Assembly: GCA_964617065.1 (NCBI GenBank)
Contig: CAZTVM010000028.1
Location: 1-19,175 of the forward strand
Origin: JAVBNU01 sp964617065
GTDB taxonomy: Bacteria; Cyanobacteriota; Vampirovibrionia; Gastranaerophilales; Gastranaerophilaceae
Length of the DNA: 19,175 bases
Reading direction: 5' to 3'
The notes beneath the pieces are model-generated. The model was given only the letters and a program-made list of their open reading frames with translations. It searched no databases and was not told the origin of the DNA. A program made the translations under genes and the position numbers. Positions within the stretch are counted from its first letter, which is position 1. Each line of letters starts with the position of its first letter. Positions 15,092 through 19,175 of the stretch are shown in pieces.

Positions 15092-16441
15092 CTAATTTTC
15101 GTCTTCTTTTGTTTCATTTTTACTTTTTACAGATTTTTTTTCATCTTTCACTATAAAATTCGCATTATTATTATCTAACAAAAAACTTGCAACTTTTTCG
15201 CTTATGGCTTGTTGTCCTAAAGCACTCATCATTTGTTGATTAGAAAACAAATGGTTCAAAATAACAGACTTGTCTGCGTTATGTTGCTGAGCTAATTTAT
15301 CAATTTTTTTGTTTATATCATCAGCTGTCACTTCGATCTTTTCCAGTTGAGATATTTTGTGAATAACTAGCGAATTTTTTATACGGCGAACTGCTTCGTC
15401 TTTTATTTCACTCATGACCTTGTCTTTGCCTTCTCGTTCAATCATTTTATCGAAATCTGCTCCTTGAGAGTTCACACGTTCTTTCATTTCTTTCAAAATA
15501 ACTTCTGATTCTCTATCTATCATAGTATCAGATACATCTACTTTAACATCATTCAACAATTTATTAAAAATTACCTCTAGCATTCGCTTATCGTTTTCAG
15601 CAATTTTAATCTTTTCTGAATAATCAGAAATATCTTTTTTTAAGTCTTCCAAAGAATTATACGACCCGACTTTTTTTGCCAATTCATCATTTAATTCTGG
15701 AACTTTCTTTTCTTTAATTTCATTAATTTTAATTTTAAATTCAGCAGGTTGACCTTTAAGCTTTTCATCATGGTAATTTTCAGGGAAAGTAACATTAATT
15801 GTAAATTCTTCTGAAATATCTTTGCCTATCAATTGTTCAGCAAAACCAGGAATAAAATTACTATTGGCTATATCCAGCATGTGGTTTTTGGCAGAACCGC
15901 CTTTAATTGCCTCGCCATTGCAGTAACCGTCAAAATCAAATATTACTATATCTTTTTCACATGTTTTTCTACCTATAACCGGCTCCGTAGTAGTGAAACG
16001 GCTTTGCACATACCCAAGCTCTTTTTCCATAAAGTCCTCTTCAGCTTTGTATTCTTCAACATCTAGAGTTAAGTCCTTGTATTGTCCTAATTCAACTTCT
16101 GGGCGCACTTCTAACTTCACTTGTGCCGTAAGTTTTTCACCAACATTGTAATTATATGTTTCTAACATTGGCTCTGAAACTACATCCAAATCATTTTCTT
16201 TTATTGCATCACTAATCATTTTCGGTAAAACTGAATCTAACACTTCACGTTTTATAGAATCGACTCCGACATGTTTTTCTAAAATATTTCGTGGCGCTTT
16301 ACCTTTTCTAAAACCTGCGATATTAACACGTTCGGCTATTCTTTTACACGCTTTATTATACTCATTTATAGCTGTTTTTTCGTCAACTTCCATATTCAAA
16401 TTGACAAAATTCTTTTCTTTTTTTTCTACAATAGTTTTCAT
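15092..16441 (-). CDS. tig: Trigger factor, ribosome-associated chaperone
   Basis: Trigger factor binds ribosomal protein L23 at the exit tunnel, shields nascent chains and has prolyl isomerase activity. The 449-residue protein has the N-terminal ribosome-binding domain with signature GFRKGKAP (43-50), an FKBP-type isomerase domain at about 160-245 (DIVIFDFDGYCNGE; NSNFIPGFAEQLIGK), then the long helical C-terminal chaperone arms. The last 20 residues are Lys/Glu-rich and probably disordered. The start ATG at 16441 has AAGGA about 12 bases upstream, a little far. It is first in the tig-clpP-clpX unit, with a plausible promoter 40-70 bases upstream. Confidence 0.97.
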   Translation of the reverse strand: MKTIVEKKEKNFVNLNMEVDEKTAINEYNKACKRIAERVNIAGFRKGKAPRNILEKHVGVDSIKREVLDSVLPKMISDAIKENDLDVVSEPMLETYNYNVGEKLTAQVKLEVRPEVELGQYKDLTLDVEEYKAEEDFMEKELGYVQSRFTTTEPVIGRKTCEKDIVIFDFDGYCNGEAIKGGSAKNHMLDIANSNFIPGFAEQLIGKDISEEFTINVTFPENYHDEKLKGQPAEFKIKINEIKEKKVPELNDELAKKVGSYNSLEDLKKDISDYSEKIKIAENDKRMLEVIFNKLLNDVKVDVSDTMIDRESEVILKEMKERVNSQGADFDKMIEREGKDKVMSEIKDEAVRRIKNSLVIHKISQLEKIEVTADDINKKIDKLAQQHNADKSVILNHLFSNQQMMSALGQQAISEKVASFLLDNNNANFIVKDEKKSVKSKNETKEDEN

Positions 16442-16481
16442 TTATACTTCTATTCCTTGTTTAATCTCTTATTCTTTTACC

Positions 16482-16510
16482 ATTATATTACAAACCTAAA
16501 TAAATATAAA
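16482..16510 (-). promoter_or_regulatory. Predicted promoter of tig-clpP-clpX
   Basis: On the minus strand TTTATA (16510-16505) and a perfect TATAAT (16487-16482) are separated by 17 bases. Transcription would begin near 16475, leaving a leader of about 35 bases. No CIRCE-like inverted repeat or other heat-shock operator is visible near it. Confidence 0.45.
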
Positions 16511-16534
16511 CTATTTTTTTCAATTCATAACATC

Positions 16535-16566
16535 TTGTTCAGTTCATGACATATGAAACTAAACAA
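16535..16566. other. Hairpin in the spacer between the RWYD gene and tig
   Basis: TTGTTCAGTTCAT (16535-16547) pairs with ATG-A-AACTAAACAA (16553-16566) across a five-base loop, with one bulged A and one G:T-type mismatch, giving a stem of about 13 base pairs. There is no run of T directly after it on the minus strand and only an interrupted CTTTAATTTT on the plus strand, so it is not a standard Rho-independent terminator. It could still end the RWYD transcript or stabilise its 3' end. It lies just upstream of the predicted tig promoter. Confidence 0.45.
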
Positions 16567-16616
16567 CTTTAATTTTGATAATATTGTAAAATTCAATCTG
16601 AGTCAAATAATAAAGC

Positions 16617-16940
16617 TCACTCTGTTAATGAAATACTTAGAGCCTCAATAATCCCCAAGCACTCATCATCTGAAAGTGTTGAAATAGTTTTCATCGCTGT
16701 TGATATACCTTCATTTCTGTCGTACCACCTACGAGATTTTTCTTGCTGATACAAACCGACGACTCTTTCTAATCCAATAGAAATTGGCACGTCTTCTTGC
16801 TCTCGTTTAATTGCTTTTATCGAATTTGCTATATTAATTACGTTTTCAGCGACATGGCGCTGGGCGGCTTTGTCCAATTTCTTTAATATATCCAAAACTT
16901 GCTGACTTTTATCACTTTTATCATACCAACGCTTACTCAA
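16617..16940 (-). CDS. Small protein with duplicated RWYD unit, unknown
   Basis: This 107-residue soluble protein consists of two similar halves. Unit one runs from R4-W5-Y6-D7 to about residue 41 and unit two from R71-W72-Y73-D74 to about 105; both continue with a helix carrying hydrophobic residues at matching positions (L16/M83, L19/I86, L22/L89, V30/I97, E32/E99). A 29-residue connector joins them. No signal peptide or membrane segment is visible. The start is TTG at 16940, securely chosen because a full AAGGAGGT lies seven bases upstream, the best ribosome-binding site in the window; this suggests strong translation. I cannot assign a family. It sits alone between the terminator of the MGMAASQ gene and the spacer before tig. 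Confidence 0.8.
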   Translation of the reverse strand: MSKRWYDKSDKSQQVLDILKKLDKAAQRHVAENVINIANSIKAIKREQEDVPISIGLERVVGLYQQEKSRRWYDRNEGISTAMKTISTLSDDECLGIIEALSISLTE

Positions 16941-17016
16941 TTTGTGACCTCCTTAATTTCATAACACTGTCGTAATCATTATATCATTTAGTCAAAAAAT
17001 TTCTATTTCGTTACAA

Positions 17017-17045
17017 AAAAAACTCAGCTTTTAACTGAGTTTTTT
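17017..17045 (-). terminator. Rho-independent terminator after the MGMAASQ protein gene
   Basis: An 11-base-pair perfect stem, AAAAAACTCAG against CTGAGTTTTTT, encloses a seven-base loop. Read on the minus strand it is followed by an unbroken run of eight T (partly within the stem). It begins 27 bases after the stop of the 282-residue gene. The plus strand also has a six-T tail, so it could work in both directions. Confidence 0.88.
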
Positions 17046-17072
17046 ATTATATAAAATGTTCAATTATTGAAT

Positions 17073-17921
17073 TTATGAGAATGTTTTAAAACTGCTTTCT
17101 ACATTTTTTTCTAATACTTTTTCAACACTTTCAAGTTCGTTTTGACAAGCTTTTTGTTGTGTTTCTACTTGAGATAATTCAACATCTAAAGCTTTGTCTA
17201 AAGCTTGAATTTTTGACATTTCGGTTTCGTATCTTGCGAGTGCTAAATTGTCATCTTCTGTGTACAAATCGTCTGAAAAACTTTCGTTTGCTTCCCAAGC
17301 AAAATTTGTCCAATTAATAACACCACTTGATTGCAATGCTGTACCTTCTGCGTCTACCAAATCCGAGCTAGTTCCTGTCTGCATCAACAATGTACCTTGT
17401 CTCAATGCATTTTGAAATAAATCTGTGTTGTCTATCAATGTGCCTGCATAGATGATTCGTTTGCCTACATCAGGACATGTCAAACCGTAACTGTTTTGGA
17501 CGTTGATAATATAACCATTTGCGTCGATATTACCAAATTGAACAGTTTTATTAGTGTTAGTCGCTTCATCAAACACTGTAGTTGTAAGCATTTTCTGTAA
17601 TACTGGGTCTGAAGCGTCTCTTACTACAATTGCGCCTGATGCATTTACTATACGTGCATTTTGTGCTGTACCATTATTTGTTGAATTACACAATGCTTTG
17701 TAAGTTAAAAGTTGTTTTTGCTGAGTATTATCGCTGCTATCCATGTTCCAAACGAAATTGATTTCCCTGTTGCCTAACGCTGTTGTATATGCTGAAGCTA
17801 CTTCTTCAGTTTGCATAGACAAAACCATTTTTCGTTGGGTGATGTTTTGTGCTCGGAGTTCTAGGTCGCTTTTCCGAGCCGTCAACAGGAGTATTCTACA
17901 TTGTGATGCTGCCATACCCAT
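17073..17921 (-). CDS. MGMAASQ-type protein, possible axial-protein-like layout, unknown
   Basis: This 282-residue protein opens MGMAASQCRILLLTARKSDL, an amphipathic helical segment (about 1-45). It then has a beta-rich, Asn/Thr/Gly/Asp-rich middle (50-225) and ends in a helical coiled-coil region (about 226-275, including ARYETEMSKIQALDKALDVE). There is no signal peptide. I recall proteins with this opening as numerous in Gastranaerophilales genomes, but cannot name a function or verify that here. N- and C-terminal helices around a variable centre are also the layout of flagellin and hook-type axial proteins; this resemblance is structural inference only. The start ATG at 17921 follows AAGGA at eight bases; a second ATG two codons later is possible. 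It is a single-gene unit with its own terminator and sits opposite ldhA across a 188-base divergent spacer. Confidence 0.82.
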   Translation of the reverse strand: MGMAASQCRILLLTARKSDLELRAQNITQRKMVLSMQTEEVASAYTTALGNREINFVWNMDSSDNTQQKQLLTYKALCNSTNNGTAQNARIVNASGAIVVRDASDPVLQKMLTTTVFDEATNTNKTVQFGNIDANGYIINVQNSYGLTCPDVGKRIIYAGTLIDNTDLFQNALRQGTLLMQTGTSSDLVDAEGTALQSSGVINWTNFAWEANESFSDDLYTEDDNLALARYETEMSKIQALDKALDVELSQVETQQKACQNELESVEKVLEKNVESSFKTFS

Positions 17922-17964
17922 GGTTTTTTTCCTTTTTACTTACTTATACTTCTATAAAAACAAA

Positions 17965-17995
17965 AAGTATATACTAATTTCACATTAAGTATATA
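17965..17995. promoter_or_regulatory. Pair of AAGTATATA direct repeats, possible operator
   Basis: AAGTATATA occurs at 17965-17973 and 17987-17995, with starts 22 bases apart, about two helical turns. The first copy overlaps a perfect ten-base palindrome AGTATATACT (17966-17975). Further TATACTT-like words lie nearby (17943-17951, 18052-18058). They sit in the spacer between the MGMAASQ gene and ldhA, about 45-75 bases upstream of the former. Regulator binding is possible but the composition is AT-rich. Confidence 0.35.
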
Positions 17996-18070
17996 TTGTT
18001 ACAATTCTTAATACATATTTAATATATAATCTCGCCTCTGCTATAGTCTAGTATACTTCACTACGAGACA

Positions 18071-18079
18071 TGTTATAAT
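18071..18079 (+). promoter_or_regulatory. Predicted extended -10 promoter of ldhA
   Basis: TGTTATAAT is a perfect extended -10 element (TGn plus TATAAT). The bases at the -35 position (GTATAC) are poor, which an extended -10 can tolerate. Transcription would start near 18086, giving a leader of only about 24 bases that contains AAAAAAGGA before the ATG at 18110. Confidence 0.5.
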
Positions 18080-18109
18080 ATAATAATTGAAAAAAGGAAA
18101 AAATTTAAG

Positions 18110-19150
18110 ATGAAAAAAATAGCATTTTATGACACCAAACCTTATGATAAAGTTTGGTTTGATAAGTTAAACAACAATCGTTATGAGCTAAAATATTTCG
18201 AGAACAGACTTAACCCGGATACTGCTAAGTTAGCTGAAGGCTGTGATGGAGTAATAGCATTTGTAAATGATAACATTAACAAGGAAGTTGTCGATATTTT
18301 ATATAAAAACGGCATTCATGTTATAGCTATGCGTTGCGCAGGTTACAACAACATTGATTTTAAAGCTGCTTATAAAAAAATCACTATTTTAAGAGTGCCT
18401 GCGTATTCTCCTTACGCCGTTGCAGAGCATACGATGGGTATGTTATTAACTCTTAATCGCAAATTACACAAGGCTTATAACAGAACAAGAGATTACAATT
18501 TCAGTTTAAACGGCTTAATAGGTTTCGATTTGCATGATAAAACAATTGGCGTGATTGGAACAGGTAAAATTGGTCAAATTTTTATTAATATATGCAAAGG
18601 CTTTGGAATGAACGTACTCGCTTATGATACGCACCCTAACGAAAATTTAAATGTTAAATATGTGCAACTCGATGAATTACTAAAAAACAGCGATATAATA
18701 TCATTACATTGTCCGCTAACACCTGAAACCCATCATCTTATTAATGAGACCACTATTAAAAAGATGAAAGACGGAGTTTATATACTGAACACCTCAAGAG
18801 GCGCCTTAATAGACGCAAGCGCACTCGTAGAAGGGTTACGTACAAAAAAAATCGGTGCTGCCGGATTAGATGTCTACGAAGAAGAAGCCGAGTGGTTCTT
18901 TGAGGATTGTTCAAGCTCTATGATAGATGATGATGTTTTACAATTATTGGTTTCGTTCCCCAATGTGCTTGTAACTTCACATCAGGCTTTTTTAACCAAT
19001 GAAGCTTTGGCTAACATTGCAAAAGTTACGTTTGAAAATTTAGATGATTATTTTAGCGGTAAAGCATTGAAAAACGAAATATGCTACCATTGTAATGGTG
19101 AAGGCATTACGCAGAATTGTCCAAAAAATTTGCATGGGCGTTGCTTTTAA
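18110..19150 (+). CDS. ldhA: D-lactate dehydrogenase (D-2-hydroxyacid dehydrogenase family)
   Basis: This cytoplasmic enzyme reduces pyruvate to D-lactate with NADH, a fermentation end step that regenerates NAD+. The match to E. coli LdhA is close through most of the length: IAMRCAGYNNID (72-83), VPAYSPYAVAEH (96-107), the Rossmann loop GTGKIG (150-155) with D173 favouring NAD, SLHCPLTPETHHLINE (198-213), NTSRGALID (227-235), and catalytic R230, E259 and H291 (SHQAFLT). At 346 residues it is longer than E. coli LdhA (329) because of a C-terminal tail with four cysteines (C325, C328, C337, C345). The ATG at 18110 follows AAAGGA at about 11 bases. It is the first gene after a divergent spacer and has an extended -10 promoter; its terminator would lie beyond the window. 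Confidence 0.96.
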   Translation: MKKIAFYDTKPYDKVWFDKLNNNRYELKYFENRLNPDTAKLAEGCDGVIAFVNDNINKEVVDILYKNGIHVIAMRCAGYNNIDFKAAYKKITILRVPAYSPYAVAEHTMGMLLTLNRKLHKAYNRTRDYNFSLNGLIGFDLHDKTIGVIGTGKIGQIFINICKGFGMNVLAYDTHPNENLNVKYVQLDELLKNSDIISLHCPLTPETHHLINETTIKKMKDGVYILNTSRGALIDASALVEGLRTKKIGAAGLDVYEEEAEWFFEDCSSSMIDDDVLQLLVSFPNVLVTSHQAFLTNEALANIAKVTFENLDDYFSGKALKNEICYHCNGEGITQNCPKNLHGRCF

Positions 19151-19175
19151 ATAAGTATTATTCCTAAATTGTCAA

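Noticed and set aside
1..19175. CRISPR array, tRNA genes, insertion sequence or prophage
   Set aside because: No regularly spaced repeats, cloverleaf-like segments, transposase or integrase motifs, or terminal inverted repeats were seen on either strand.

Overview
The window is an AT-rich bacterial chromosome segment. It most resembles a gut-type member of the non-photosynthetic Cyanobacteria sister lineage (Melainabacteria / Vampirovibrionia, order Gastranaerophilales). The signs are a RpoC N-terminus with cyanobacteria-like residues after its zinc site, an 1105-residue RpoB, an SLH-domain secreted protein, a flagellar cap gene, a fermentative D-lactate dehydrogenase, and a 282-residue protein beginning MGMAASQ of a type I recall as recurrent in this lineage. 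The assignment rests on recognition and memory, not on a search.

Layout, left to right. The start of rpoC (cut by the window edge) and complete rpoB lie on the minus strand, with a good promoter in a 374-bp divergent spacer. On the plus strand come a 564-residue coiled-coil protein of unknown function, an SLH-domain secreted protein with its own strong promoter, and a 94-residue protein with a C-terminal membrane segment. Everything from about 7.4 to 17.9 kb is on the minus strand. Read in its transcription direction it holds: the MGMAASQ protein (with a strong terminator), a 107-residue protein with an internal RWYD repeat, tig-clpP-clpX, a DUF151/bifunctional-nuclease-family gene, a secreted coiled-coil protein (with a terminator), then rnpA-uppS-rdgB-coaX and fliD. 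The plus-strand D-lactate dehydrogenase gene closes the window.

Functional groups: transcription (rpoB, rpoC); proteostasis (tig, clpP, clpX, the conserved order for nascent-chain folding and ATP-dependent proteolysis); RNA processing, cell-wall lipid carrier, nucleotide-pool cleaning and CoA synthesis (rnpA, uppS, rdgB, coaX); surface and motility (SLH protein, fliD, possibly several unknown proteins); and fermentation (ldhA).

fliD is interrupted by ten unresolved bases, an assembly gap rather than a biological break. I see no tRNA, rRNA, CRISPR array, insertion sequence or prophage. The less ordinary content is in unrecognised proteins: the 14-residue tandem repeats in the 564-residue protein, the RWYD duplication protein, the MGMAASQ protein with an axial-protein-like layout, and a four-cysteine tail on the lactate dehydrogenase. 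I cannot demonstrate a new multi-gene system.
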